Source: Agapetus fuscipes
Taxonomy: Eukaryota > Arthropoda > Insecta > Trichoptera > Glossosomatidae
Direction: 5' to 3'
DNA length: 64,000 nucleotides
Assembly (NCBI GenBank): GCA_951799405.1
Contig: OX637332.1
Span: forward strand, 1,679,001-1,743,000
Under the pieces are notes generated by a model. It was given only the letters and a program-made list of their open reading frames with translations. It was not told the DNA's origin and searched no databases. Shown one piece after another: positions 1 to 11,569 of the stretch. The translations under genes were made by a program, and so were the position numbers. Position 1 is the stretch's first letter. Each line of letters starts with the position of its first letter.

Positions 1-77
1 ATTTTTGTTTCGGAGATGTTACAGTTGAACAGTGCCCTTGCAGTGATTTATCACAAAACGGCACTATAAATATTGTC

Positions 78-106
78 TTATTGTTATTATTATTATTATT
101 ATTATC
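78..106. repeat. (TTA)n microsatellite
   Basis: About eight near-perfect TTA/ATT units. Confidence 0.9.
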
Positions 107-364
107 GCATTGAAATATTAATAAAAACAAAGGTTTTTCACGAGTTGAGTTTAATATCTCGAGCGCTTTCGAAGTGTTACAATACTCATATAATTTTGTT
201 TAGAATAAAGTACAATGCAACATTCGCATGCAATAAAGAAGTGCTTTCAAGAAGATTCTAGAAATTCTATTGTGTCCAAATTTGTTGTAGGATAGAAACA
301 AATTTTGCAATATATGAAATATAGAAATGTAAGTGAAAATGATTGCTTGTATTTTTCATTTGTT

Positions 365-619
365 TCCTTGACTTATAGGATGCTATGAGGCTGAACACCC
401 ATACTGTAAAAAATGTTTCACTTCGCCAATGTCAACCCCAGTTTCGAGGCAGGTCAGCAAAAGTTGCAGGGCTTATGTTCATTTTAGGTCTGCATTATAA
501 TTTGTGAGTACACAGGCATCATTTGTAAATGCGAACTTACACGCGTGTGTTTACGGGTATGCATTTTATATGAATTTCTTATGTTAATATATCTTTGCAA
601 CTTAGATTATAGATATCCC
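365..619 (+). mobile_element. Element R copy (GATTATA-type tail)
   Basis: Diverged full-length copy starting TCCTTGACTTATAGG and ending CAACTTAGATTATAGAT. The family is described at 17189-17456. Confidence 0.85.
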
Positions 620-1195
620 ATTTTTGGAGAAAATCCTAGATTGCTGCTTTTGGTTGCGCACAAATAATAGTATTCATAGAATCTTTAATATGCGGGAACG
701 AATACAGATAAAGCAGAACTTAAAAAATAATTTTGTGAAGAACAAATTCAGTGTCAGAACAAAAGGCCGAATGAAATTTCAGTTCTGTCATTTCTTGAAT
801 TCCACAAAATTCGAACCCGAACAAAATCTGCAACAATAAATCCTAGAGATCCAACTAAATGGCCCATCTTGCCCAACTTACTGAAACCGTACAACCTTAA
901 TAAAATTGCCAACCTGTACCCCGAGTACAAAACATTACGAGAACTTCTCGATCGCGTTGATAGAAAAATGTGTGAAAAATACAACAGCGCTCGTAGTGAG
1001 TATCTAGTTTTCGTGCATTTTATTTTCAAGTATTTACGCTGTCGAGAGAAAATTACGTAATTTTATATACTTGCGGTCCTTGTGATTCGCAAGCTGTTGA
1101 GGTGCCCTGCATGCTAAGTATAAACCTCTACGTCTACACTCGACCATAACTTTTAATAAAATTGTGAAAACTTAAACAGTGTCATTTTAGTTTCC
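620..1195. other. No gene recognised
   Basis: AT-rich. Overlapping 60-90 codon frames on both strands at 624-1060 lack recognisable domains. Confidence 0.5.
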
Positions 1196-1199
1196 ATAT

Positions 1200-1562
1200 T
1201 GTAGTGTTTTTGGGTTCGAAAAGTCTCTAAATTAAAACATACATGTCCTTTTTCAGGATCTTCATTTGCACTTAACTTATATTTATTTTTAACACTTTTA
1301 GGAACTCAAATTTATTTTCACAGTTCAGTATCGCTCACACTCTTCAATCAAAGGCGACTATCTTACTCTCTTAGTGCACTCAATTTTGCTCCTTATAAAC
1401 TGTAGTGACTGAAGTCTCTAGGAGCTAATTTTGCCAGTAAACTCGCGAACATTCTACCAACTTCAAGAGTACAAAAAGGATAATTTAATTTCTAGATTTC
1501 TTAGGCCTATAATTATTTCTACCTACGATGTACCCCTATATTAATCTACTATTTACATAACA
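1200..1562 (+). mobile_element. Solo LTR with ATAT target duplication
   Basis: It starts TGTAGTGTTTTTGGG and ends TTTACATAACA (TG...CA), flanked by ATAT at 1196-1199 and 1563-1566. It is related to 48446-48861 at both ends, including the AGTCT(C/T)TAAATT block. A 4-bp ATAT target is seen for some gypsy-group retrotransposons. No internal gag/pol is present, so it reads as a solo LTR. Strand is nominal. Confidence 0.75.
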
Positions 1563-1566
1563 ATAT

Positions 1567-2326
1567 ATTTAATGGGTAAACGCTACGTTTGGGCATTAAC
1601 GTTGAGTTTTAGTTTCTTAACCCTGTGATGCTCAGGCAGGTCTACTCAGACTTTAAGCATTGGAAAAAGTGTATTTTCTTCTTGTTGCATAATCTATTTT
1701 TTTTTTACTTAATTGGAGGCCGCAAAGGACCGAAGACAAAAATATTCCATAAACTGAAAGTTGTGAAGAAGAAAAGGGGATAGAACTGCTCTCTTTTTAA
1801 AAAATTACAGTCATTTTTTCAATTAAAAGGCCATATTTAAATTATTTTTTAAAAAGTCTCGGCGGGCCGCGTTTTTGACAAACTGAATACATAAATGCCC
1901 AGAAAGTAGCGTAGCGTAAAATAACGTAGATTTAAAGGGAAAAAATGTATAAGTCCGTGTGGTTAATAATTCCGTTTGATACTGCCCTGGTGTGACGCGG
2001 TCTCCACATCTATGTACAATGTACATGCAATATTCAAACCGTTCTGTCTCATTAAACTTGCAAGCCGACTGTCCTCTCACTTGGTGTGGTCCTTGGACAC
2101 CGGCTCGTGCATAAATGACGGGCATTTTTGTATCCAAAATGACGTACATGCGAGTATATGTCGCAGGACGACCGATATCATCAATATTTTATTCACTTTG
2201 CTTCAATATCGCAATAAGAATGGTGGCACAGCGAGCTTTCTAGGGTTACGTTCGATAGATACACATTTTTACTATAATTTAACAAAAATTCTATTATTTA
2301 AGAATGATCTTTTTCAGTTTATTTTG
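1567..2326. other. No gene recognised
   Basis: AT-rich sequence. The antiparallel open frames at 1823-2374 are not supported by composition or motifs. Confidence 0.5.
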
Positions 2327-2373
2327 TACACAACCGGTTTCGGGAAAAACAGTACCTCCCATCTTCAGGTGTA
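2327..2373 (-). ncRNA. Hammerhead-like fold, family 1
   Basis: On the - strand: stem I UACAC (2373-2369) / GUGUA (2331-2327); core CUGAAGA (2368-2362); one extra U; stem II GGGA/UCCC; GAAA (2341-2338); self-complementary ACCGGU as stem III; U at the cleavage position. All elements stand in hammerhead type I order. The extra base after the core departs from the textbook consensus. Confidence 0.45.
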
Positions 2374-2419
2374 AATTGAAAAAAGTGAATTTTATCAATA
2401 GATAACATTTTTCATAGCA

Positions 2420-3755
2420 CAACAAGGCATTGTACAAGATATTAGCAACCAACAGAGACAGATACATAGCACAGCAAGGTACTGCCTTTACCAGAGAATA
2501 GCAACCAACAGTGACAGATGCATAGCACAGCAAGGCACTGCCTTTACCAGAGAATAGCAACCAACAGTGACAGATGCATAGCACAGCAAGGCACTGCCTT
2601 TACCAGAGAATAGCAACCAACAGTGACAGATGCATAGCACAGCAAGGCACTGCCTTTACCAGAGAATAGCAACCAACAGAGACAGATGCATAGCACAGCA
2701 AGGCACTGCCTTTACCAGAGAATAGCAACCAACAGTGACAGATGCATAGCACAGCAAGGCACTGCCTTTACCAGAGAATAGCAACCAACAGAGACAGATG
2801 CATAGCACAGCAAGGCACTGCCTTTACCAGAGAATAGCAACCAACAGAGACAGATGCATAGCACAGCAAGGCACTGCCTTTACCAGAGAATAGCAACCAA
2901 CAGAGACAGATGCATAGCACAGCAAGGCACTGCCTTTACCAGAGAATAGCAACCAACAGAGACAGATGCATAGCACAGCAAGGCACTGCCTTTACCAGAG
3001 AATAGCAACCAACAGAGACAGATGCATAGCACAGCAAGGCACTGCCTTTACCAGAGAATAGCAACCAACAGAGACAGATGCATAGCACAGCAAGGCACTG
3101 CCTTTACCAGAGAATAGCAACCAACAGAGACAGATGCATAGCACAGCAAGGCACTGCCTTTACCAGAGAATAGCAACCAACAGAGACAGATGCATAGCAC
3201 AGCAAGGCACTGCCTTTACCAGAGAAAAGCAACCAACAGAGACAGATGCATAGCACAGCAAGGCACTGCCTTTACCAGAGAATAGCAACCAACAGAGACA
3301 GATGCATAGCACAGCAAGGCACTGCCTTTACCAGAGAATAGCAACCAACAGAGACATATACATAGCACAGCAAGGCACTGCCTTTACCAGAGAAAAGCAA
3401 CCAACAGAGACAGATGCATAGCACAGCAAGGCACTGCCTTTACCAGAGAATAGCAACCAACAGAGACAGATGCATAGCACAGCAAGGCACTGCCTTTACC
3501 AGAGAAAAGCAACCAACAGAGACAGATGCATAGCACAGCAAGGCACTGCCTTTACCAGAGAATAGCAACCAACAGAGACAGATGCATAGCACAGCAAGGC
3601 ACTGCCTTTACCAGAGAAAAGCAACCAACAGAGACAGATGCATAGCACAGCAAGGCACTGCCTTTACCAGAGAAAAGCAACCAACAGAGACAGATGCATA
3701 GCACAGCAAGGCACTGCCTTTACCAGGGAATAGCAACCAACAAAGACTGATGAAC
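2420..3755. repeat. 56-bp minisatellite, about 23 copies
   Basis: The unit starts GCATAGCACAGCAAGGCACT and includes CCTTTACCAGAGAATAGC and ACCAACAGAGACAGAT. Units are nearly identical, with recurrent variants (CAGTGACAG or CAGAGACAG; GAATAGC or GAAAAGC). Early copies mix T and A variants, later ones are mostly A. The first and last copies are degenerate. Since 56 is not a multiple of 3, the repeat frames over it are not coding. Confidence 0.97.
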
Positions 3756-3759
3756 TTAC

Positions 3760-4430
3760 ACCTATCTGCTTGCAAGCATAAATTAAAAATGATTGATATA
3801 TGTTGACATATCCCTTTTTTAACTTTGATTATACAGAGTGTAAAAATACCCATAATATTATTTATAGATTCCATTTATAGCACGCGTCGCCCACTCTATA
3901 TTTCGTTCACTGCACATTTCACTAAGAGGCTAAAATTTTGCTTTGAATTGCAGATATGCGAATATTACTATTCCGCCCCATCAAGTGGGCAATTTCGAAT
4001 GGTAATTCTGCTATTTACGCATCGTGGTACAAATGGGAAGGGTTCACCGCAAATCCGGTCATCCCGGCAGTCAAAATTACGGAAAATTGTCAGGAAATGT
4101 TTTCGTATAATTCACAGAAATGTTTTCATAAATTCATAGACGTTTTTTTACAAATCCACAAAAATGTTTTTAAACATAAACAGTATGTTTTTTTATACAA
4201 ATTCATAGAAATGTTTTCACAAATTCACAGAAATGTTTTTCACAAATTCACATTACCTATTTTTTTTTACAAATTCACAGAAATGTTTTCACATATTCAT
4301 AGACATGTTTTCACTGATTAGACATGTTTTTTTGCGGCAAGAAATTGCACCATATGTTTTTGTGATAATACTAATAATATTAGAATGATTTTTTAGTGTT
4401 GATCTGTTAACACAGTGAAAGTCCATTTTT
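3760..4430. other. No gene; short AT-rich subrepeats
   Basis: About 4100-4320 repeats a motif like ACAAATTCACAGAAATGTTTT five to seven times with variable spacing, a decayed tandem array. Nothing else is recognised. Confidence 0.6.
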
Positions 4431-4532
4431 ATAAATATTTAAAAATATAAATGGTAAAACATTGTTTTAATTCACTTTATTAATAAAGTGAATTAAAACA
4501 ATGTTTTACCATTTATATTTTTAAATATTTAT
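4431..4532. repeat. Perfect 102-bp palindrome
   Basis: Two 51-bp arms are exact reverse complements with no spacer, centred on TTTATTAATAAA between 4481 and 4482. It adjoins the 3' tail of a SINE-A. Spacer-free perfection suggests recent fold-back synthesis or an assembly or cloning artefact. Confidence 0.95.
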
Positions 4533-4534
4533 TA

Positions 4535-4826
4535 GAATAATTTATTTGGGGAGCGCTGTTTTTGTGTGTATCAAACCTCAAGAGCCCTCTGCGAGCTTGG
4601 TCGTCGCTGTAGGAAGCCCCGATTCTCAAGCAAGACCCAGTTGTTGTAAGGTTGGACGGACCTTTCAGTGACCGGTCTTTGGTAAAGGTTTATAAATTTT
4701 TCAACTCAGCGAAGAGCACATTTGGAAATATAATTTGTACATTTTTTGTGCTCCGCCGGGATTCGAATCCACAACCTTCCATTTACGAGTCCGAAGTGTT
4801 GGCACTGGACTACGGACTGGTCCAAG
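4535..4826 (-). mobile_element. SINE-A (tRNA-derived)
   Basis: On the - strand the tRNA-like head has an A-box-like TAGTCCAGTG and B-box GGATTCGAATCC, then a unique body (AAGGTCCGTCC, CAACTGGGTCTTGCTTGAGA) and a tail GAGGGCTCTTGAGG shared with LINE-A. Essentially full length. The head has lost cloverleaf pairing, so it is not a tRNA gene. Confidence 0.9.
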
Positions 4827-4834
4827 ATATTTAA

Positions 4835-5425
4835 GAATATTTAATATTTAAGAATAATTGATGGTTAAGAATAAATCTTATCTCACTAGTAGCTTTAATA
4901 TTTTTTATTAAGTTGAGCAATAAATGAAAGTGAAGTATATCTACCCATTTATTTGATCACTCAACCGTTCTAAAAAAATAGATAATCGGTTTTATTACCA
5001 AACGATAGCTAAAAAAAAAAAACAGGAAATTACTCAATTACAAAATTATACTAATTACAAATGGATAAATTTATTTCTGTGACTTATAATCGTAAAAGGT
5101 TCATTAATGACTTATATCCACTTTAAAACGTAAATTAAAGTGCTTTAATTGCTAAATAATCGTTAAAAAGTAGATGCGTGGTTAGCTTAATTACTAAGTG
5201 ATACTAAAAGTATAAATAGACAAAACTAACATTTCTGATATCTAAAAGAATAGCATAAATTTATTTGTTAATTTAAGGGAAACTCGCATTGAAAACAAGT
5301 TTTCTGGAAAATTACGGAAATTCCTTCATCAGCTTCGAAAAGCTGAAACGGTAATGTATAATCTATAATATAAGTTGCAACGATACACCGATAAAAAACG
5401 CAAATAAGCTACACATATAGTGTAA
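4835..5425. other. No gene recognised
   Basis: AT-rich DNA without open frames or repeats I could place. Confidence 0.5.
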
Positions 5426-5427
5426 CT

Positions 5428-5787
5428 ACTTGCCTGCGTTATCCCCGAAGGGGGCTATGTAACGATTCGGGACCTATTTATTTTTACGGGTAAGGGGGCC
5501 GGCCTCACACCAACCACTTTCAGTTGAAGCGGGTATCGACTTTTTTACGAGCTTGATCGCCGTCGCTACAAAGCGCCAATTCTCAAGCAAGACCCAGTTG
5601 CTGTTAGGCTGGATGGACCTTTGGTAACCGGTCACTGGTAAAGGTTTATGAATTTTTCAACCAAGCAAAGAGCAAATTTGAAAATATAAATGGTCTCTTT
5701 TTGGTTTTCCGCCGGGATTCGAACCCACAACCTTCCCTTTGGAGTCCGAAGTGTTCCCGCTGAACTACTGATCGGTCGATACCTCAA
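5428..5787 (-). mobile_element. Composite SINE-A + SINE-B 3' part
   Basis: On the - strand a SINE-A head and body (5540-5787) reaches AGCTCGTAAAAAAGTC and passes directly into a SINE-B whose head is deleted (5428-5539). The same junction occurs at 10632, so the composite has probably propagated as one unit. Confidence 0.85.
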
Positions 5788-5794
5788 ATGTAAC

Positions 5795-6614
5795 ATTTAA
5801 TAAGTGACATATTAAGCTAACATGGGTTTTTAAGATAAATACACCTTTTTTCCTATTTTATACGAGACAAAACGCTACAAAGGTATAAAACCCTGTAGTT
5901 TAGAAATTTTTCATGAGTACTTTCACATAAATAGTCCACTTACTATGAGACGTTACAATAAAATGTTTTATCCAAACCAGTAAATCAGTACTTATTCAGT
6001 TTTACCTTTAAGGTGCCGATGTTTACAATAGGGAAATATCACATATTTTTTCATTGTATAAAATGGTAGAATACATTTTTAGAAATGCATCTGCGTTTTT
6101 AAAAAAAATATATCTTTCGTGATTTTTAAACTAAAGCTCTTTAAAATTAGCGTATTCTCGATTTCCGGAAAAAATGACATTTTGTTTATTTAGGCAGATA
6201 TACAATACAACAATTCTAAATTTATATAGCGATATAAATTTATATAGATATGACGCCGATGCATCTTCGGAGTGAAGGTATCGACGGGCCCAGTGGCGAA
6301 CCTTGACGTCATTTTGACGTCAAGGTTCGCTAAGTCCAACGCGCTGCGTTTTGGCGCGACTCAAATTATCCGCATTTTATTTTTGAAAATTATCGATTAT
6401 ATTTTTATTTTTACTACACAAAAAATATATGGTTGTGATCCTTGAAATGTACTATACAGAACCATATTATTTTCAACCGTTTTCCCTACCACTGCAACTA
6501 CCCTATTTAAGGCCTATATTTTTAGCACATCAAAACAGGCAGATACGTGTTAGTCCGCGCTTACACATGCTATATATATATATATACAAGGATAATTTAT
6601 TTATAAGGTACACA
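5795..6614. other. No gene recognised
   Basis: AT-rich. A short inverted pair at about 6300-6330 (GAACCTTGACGTCA / TGACGTCAAGGTTC) is a likely MITE remnant. A (TA)n run lies near 6570. Confidence 0.5.
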
Positions 6615-7385
6615 TAATTGAAGAGCGCCGTTTTTGTGTGTGTCACACCTCAAGGGCCCTCTCAAATCACGGATAAGATTTTTTGTAAAGATGCGTCTTT
6701 AGTGCTCCTTTAAAGACACCAACAGTTTCTGCCTTCCTCACATTAGGTGGTAGTCTGTTCCACTCCATTGGGCCCGCAAACCGGAAAGCACGGTCCCCAA
6801 AATTAGTGCGTGTCTGACGTGACGGCTGGACTAAGTCAACCGCCCCACACCCTGCAGATCTGAGAGTTTGGCGTCTCAAATCTATCTCAATAGGTGAGAA
6901 CATGTCAGACAGGTATGAAGGAGCCGTACCATTGACAGCTTTGTAAACCATCAAACAAACACGGTAGACCACCCTCTCTGGAAAACGAAGCCAATGCAGT
7001 TCTTTCAACAATGGAGTAATATGATTAAATTTGGACATCCCGAAAATGAGTCTTGCTGCAGAGTTCAGCACAGATTGTAGTCGGCTGAACTGTTTTTTCG
7101 GCTGACCTATATACAGCGTTGAGCAATAGTCAACCCGAGACATCACAAAAGCGTTAACCAGGGTCCTGACCGCCCCTGATGGTAAACATCTCCTGATTGC
7201 CTTAATCTGGCGAAGTTCAAAAAACGAGGAGGATACCGTGTTATTCAACTGCTCTCCCATTGTGAGGTTCCGATCCAGTGTGACTCCTAGAAGTCTCACT
7301 GAATCTGACGGCTGAATCAGCTGTCCCCCAATGGAGAGTGGTACGCGAGTTGTCAGGAGATGATCACGCTTACTTACAAAAAAAA
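6615..7385 (-). mobile_element. LINE-A, 3' part with RT C-terminal coding
   Basis: The - strand frame of 210 codons (7299-6667) is a CR1/L2-like reverse transcriptase C-terminus: LLGVTLDRNLTMGEQ, SRVDYCSTLYIGQPKKQ, LQSVLNSAARLIFG, LLKELHWL, FGDRAFRFAGPMEWN. It continues in frame upstream to about 7380, where the copy is 5' truncated. The 3' end reads GAGGGCCCTTGAGGTGTG then ACACACAAAAACGGCGCTC, matching the SINE-A tail. It is a retrotransposon fragment, not a host gene. Confidence 0.92.
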
Positions 7386-7984
7386 AAAAACCTCACATGA
7401 ACATAAACCCTGCAACTCCCCCTGTACCTTAGATTTTAATCACGACCGGTTGTTTTTCAGTGCGTTTTTAAGAGCCATTTCTACTGTTCTACCTACCTGA
7501 TAATGACACTGCCGTTGTATATGGGTGAGCTGCACTCAAAGTATAAACCAAATCTAACTTATCGTTTTACCAAAATAGATGACAACTTAAACGCTCAGTA
7601 CGTGCGCTCTTTAAAATTTCATACAAATTTTTGGTATGATTGAGTTTTAATATTTAGTATTTGTTATTCTGTGATAATAATATTGACGTGTCACAAAATA
7701 ATATTTCACACCAAGTATAAACTTAACATCTGAAATCAACCACAGAGTATATTAAAAAATTATGAAATTATAAACAGCGACTGCATTGAGCGTTAAAGGT
7801 TTTCATACATTTTTAGTAAAACGTTCAGTGTGGTTTGGAATTTGTGTGAAAACAGACGAAGTGACAAACGCATGGCCCAGTGAGCAATGATCTGCCGGCA
7901 TCTCATTAGGGAAACCTGTATAAACTATACTTCATACCATCACATATTCTCGTTTGCAATCTCTCCTAGCATTATCCTCGTGTT
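7386..7984. other. Element R scrap then no gene
   Basis: 7390-7432 resembles a scrap of element R (CTCACATGAACATAAACC). The rest is unassigned. Confidence 0.5.
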
Positions 7985-9800
7985 ACGTAGAATCTGTCAA
8001 AGATAACGTCTTGTCCACAGACAGCTCGTCCATTAACAAATCTGTCACACCACAGTTCGGTCACAACTCTGAATAAAATAACTCGTCCACGCGGTCGCGG
8101 ACAATTTGGTCACACGACAGTTTGCCCACACGACATTACGGTCACAGACAACTCGGCCACAAATAACTTAACCACGAACACATCGGTCACGGACAATTTG
8201 GTCACAAGACAATTTGCTCACACGACATTACGGTCACAGACAACTCGGCCACAAATAACTCAACCACTGACACATCGGTCACGGATAATTTGGTCACACG
8301 ACGGTTTGCCCACATGACATTACGGTCACAGACAACTCGGCCACAAATAACTTAACCACGAACACATCGGTCACGGACAATTTGTTCACAAGAAATTTGC
8401 TCACACGACATTACGGTCACAGACAACTCGGCCACAAATAACTCAACCACGAACACATCGGTCACGGACAATTTGGTCACAAGACAATTTGCCCACACGA
8501 CATTACGGTCACAGACAACTCGGCCACAAATAACTCAACCACTGACACATCGGTCACGGATAATTTGGTCACACGACGGTTTGCCCACACGACATTACGG
8601 TCACATACAACTCGGCCACAAATAACTTAACCACGAACACATCGGTCACGGACAATTTGGTCACAAGACAATTTGCTCACACGACATTACGGTCACAGAC
8701 AACTCGGCCACAAATAACTCAACCACTGACACATCGGTCACGGATAATTTGGTCACACGACGGTTTGCCCACATGACATTACGGTCACAGACAACTCGGC
8801 CACAAATAACTTAACCACGAACACATCGGTCACGGACAATTTGTTCACAAGAAATTTGCTCACACGACATTACGGTCACAGACAACTCGGCCACAAATAA
8901 CTCAACCACGAACACATCGGTCACGGACAATTTGGTCACAAGACAATTTGCCCACACGACATTACGGTCACAGACAACTCGGCCACAAATAACTCAACCA
9001 CTGACACATCGGTCACGGATAATTTGGTCACACGACGGTTTGCCCACACGACATTACGGTCACATACAACTCGGCCACAAATAACTCGTCCACTGACACA
9101 TCGGTCACGGACAGTTCGGTCACACGGCAGTTTGCTCACACGACATTACGGTCAAAGACAACTCGGCCACAAATAACTCGTCCACTAACACATCGGTCAC
9201 GGACAATTTGGTCACACGACAGTTTGCCCACACTACATTACGGTCACAGACAACTCAACCACTGACACATCGGTCACGGACAATTTGGTCACAGGACAAT
9301 TTGCCCACACGACATAACGGTCAAAGACAACTCGGCCACAAATAACTCGTCCACTGACACATCGGTCACGGACAGTTTGGTCACACGACAGTTTGCCCAC
9401 ACGACATTACGGTCACAGACAACTCAACCACTGACACATCGGTCACGGACAATTTGGTCACAGGACAATTTGCCCACACGACATTACGGTCAAAGACAAC
9501 CCGGCCACAAATAACTCGTCCACTGACACATCGGTCACGGATAATTTGGTCACACTACAGTTTGTCTACACGACGTTTTGGTCAAGGACATTTCGAGCAC
9601 ATACAAAATAAGCTCAGAAAACTTGCTCTGCAAGAAACCTTTTTCTGTGCTTTTAATTAATAATAGTTTTCTGTGATTAAGCCGTCTGTAGGCCATATAT
9701 TGTATGTGACCGAAAAGTCGCGTGGACGAACTGTCGTGTGACAGATTTGTCCATCGACGAGCTGTCTGTGGTCAGATTGTCTTTGAGTGATTTGTCATGA
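7985..9800. mobile_element. TIR-bounded element filled with 92-bp tandem repeats
   Basis: The ends (7985-8075 and 9700-9800) are long imperfect inverted repeats sharing CCACAGACAGCTCGTC and ACAAATCTGTCACAC. Between them are about 16 units of about 92 bp, each built from 15-16 bp subunits of form GGTCACxGACAAxTT. Many alternate units match better than neighbours (8161-8500 and 8640-8980 are almost the same), pointing to a higher-order block of about 460 bp. No open frame of note. Confidence 0.85.
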
Positions 9801-9929
9801 AACTCATTTTCCTGTTGAAACAGTTTTTCATACTATTATTTTTCTATTCGTGCCTGTTTTTCTCGGTTTTCGCTTTTCTCTTTTTCCTTCGATATTCGCT
9901 CTGCATCATTCTTGCCCAGGAAGGTTCTT

Positions 9930-10040
9930 TTCACACACACAGTCCGGTGCCGGATCGGAAGTTAAGTATAGTATGTATGTTAGCTTTCACACAGTCTGTC
10001 CGGCGATCTTTTACTGGACTGGATCGTGTGAAAACGCGTT
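9930..10040. mobile_element. Small MITE-like element
   Basis: TTTCACAC near the left end and GTGTGAAAA at the right, with CGGTGCCGGATCGG and a matching internal CCGGCGATC. A relative lies at 50305-50410. Confidence 0.45.
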
Positions 10041-10049
10041 AATATCGAT

Positions 10050-10290
10050 CTATAATCTAAGTTGCAAAAATATATTAACATTTAAAGCTCATATCAAATG
10101 CATGCCCACAAACAAACACGTGCAGTTCGCGCTTACAAATGCTGAATGTGTACTTTCACATAAAATCCAAACCTCAAATGAACATAAACCCTACAACTTT
10201 TGCCGACCCTCCCTGACACATGGGTGACATTGGCAAAGTGAACCATTTTGCATGGTATGGGTGATCAGCCTCATACCAACCTATAAGTCA
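10050..10290 (-). mobile_element. Element R copy (GATTATA-type)
   Basis: Full-length, with the body variant AATGCTGAATGTGTAC seen in GATTATA-tailed copies. Confidence 0.9.
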
Positions 10291-10410
10291 AGGAATATCC
10301 ATTACATAAAATTAAAAATTATGAAAGAATAAAAATAAGAATAAGCCTCAATATTACATCAGTGTTAACAATTCAAATGACAGACTTTCGATTATGAGAT
10401 TTATCTCTTT

Positions 10411-10870
10411 TTTGCCTGCGTTATCCCCGAAGGGGTCGCATGTGGCGATTCGGGACCTATTTATTTTTACGGGTATGGGGGCCGGCCTCACACCAACCAC
10501 TTTCAATTGAAGTGGGAGTTTTCCAGCTCCCGGGGGGGCTGGTTCTCATTTCTAGTAAAGGCTGAGTAAACCTTGAGATCGAACCCTTGCTCTGGGCATG
10601 GGATGCAAGCATTCTACCAATTGAGCTATAGACTTTTTTACGAGCTTGTTCGTCGTCGCTACAAAGTGCCAATTCTCAAGCAACACCGAGTTACTGTAAA
10701 GCTGGATGGACCTTTGGTGACCGGTCATTGGTAAACGTTTATGAATTTATCAACCCAGCGAAGAGCAAATTTGAAAATATAAATGGTATTTTTTTGTGGT
10801 CCGCCGGGATTCGAACCCACAACCTTCCATTCAGAGTCAGAATTGCAACCACTGAACTACGGAATGGTCG
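10411..10870 (-). mobile_element. Composite SINE-A + SINE-B, full
   Basis: On the - strand SINE-A (10870-10632) runs through AGCTCGTAAAAAAGTC into a SINE-B with its tRNA-like head kept (TATAGCTCAATTGGTAGAAT) and its 3' end GGGATAACGCAGGC. It is the intact counterpart of 5428-5787. Confidence 0.88.
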
Positions 10871-11209
10871 ATATAATAATCACAAAAACTGAAAAAGCGA
10901 TTACCATTAATTTGGGAAAAACTTCGGAATGGCGTCTCACGCTTTTCCTCCGCTTGTGACGTTGAATGGCGACGTTTCGTCCATGCGTCTGTGCTAGCTT
11001 ATCATCGCTACACTACAATAAATGAGTTATTGCATCCTGCGGTGGCTTAGTGAAACACAGCCCGCATGAGATGATAGTGCTATCTTATCACAAATACCTA
11101 ATGCCGATGCTCGTAGCGAATCACTAGAACAAACATGCTAGTATTGCGGGCTTTACGAATTTCCGTTTTTTTCTTCTCACATACAACACATCTTTACTTC
11201 ATTAAATAC
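10871..11209. other. No gene recognised
   Basis: Unassigned, moderately GC-rich around 10930-11010. Confidence 0.5.
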
Positions 11210-11453
11210 GCTATAATCTATAATCTTAGTTGCAAAAATGTAATCTAAATCTAAGCTGCAAAGGTATATGAATATTAAACGCATTCCCACAAACAGGCAT
11301 TCGTATAATTTCGCGCTAACACAATATGCCGCATGTGGACCTACAATATAAAAACCCAATCTCGAATGAAAATTGGGGTGACATTGGCAAAGTGAACCAT
11401 TTTTTACAGTATGGGTGGTCAGCCTCATGCCAACCTATAAGTCAAGGAATACA
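11210..11453 (-). mobile_element. Element R inside an element R tail
   Basis: A GATTATA-type terminus (11210-11243) is followed at once by a full GATTTA-type copy (11245-11453), apparently one R inserted into another. Confidence 0.8.
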
Positions 11454-11569
11454 AAAACAATTAATTACATTTTAGTTTATTGAAGAAACAAAACTAAACA
11501 ATAAAAATTAAAACCTACAAATCATCTATTATATAAAAATGTAATATTCTATAAAAAACTGTTTTTTTT

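Noticed and set aside
2294..3874. Reverse-strand frames over the minisatellite as a repeat protein
   Set aside because: The 56-bp unit shifts frame each copy; only short accidental frames exist.
6667..7299. Host gene of 210 codons
   Set aside because: It is the C-terminal part of a LINE reverse transcriptase with a LINE 3' end.
2420..9600. CRISPR-like arrays
   Set aside because: Both arrays are contiguous tandem units without unique spacers, in a eukaryotic context.
9797..10042. Hydrophobic 81-codon + strand frame as the missing Mgat4 anchor exon
   Set aside because: It begins at the edge of the tandem-repeat element, is AT-rich unlike the other exons, and has no matching donor and phase (exon 1 needs a 1-nt carry-over).
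10560..10632. tRNA genes at SINE heads (also 18060, 47055, 60545)
   Set aside because: A- and B-boxes are present but acceptor and anticodon stems do not pair and each is joined to a repeated body.
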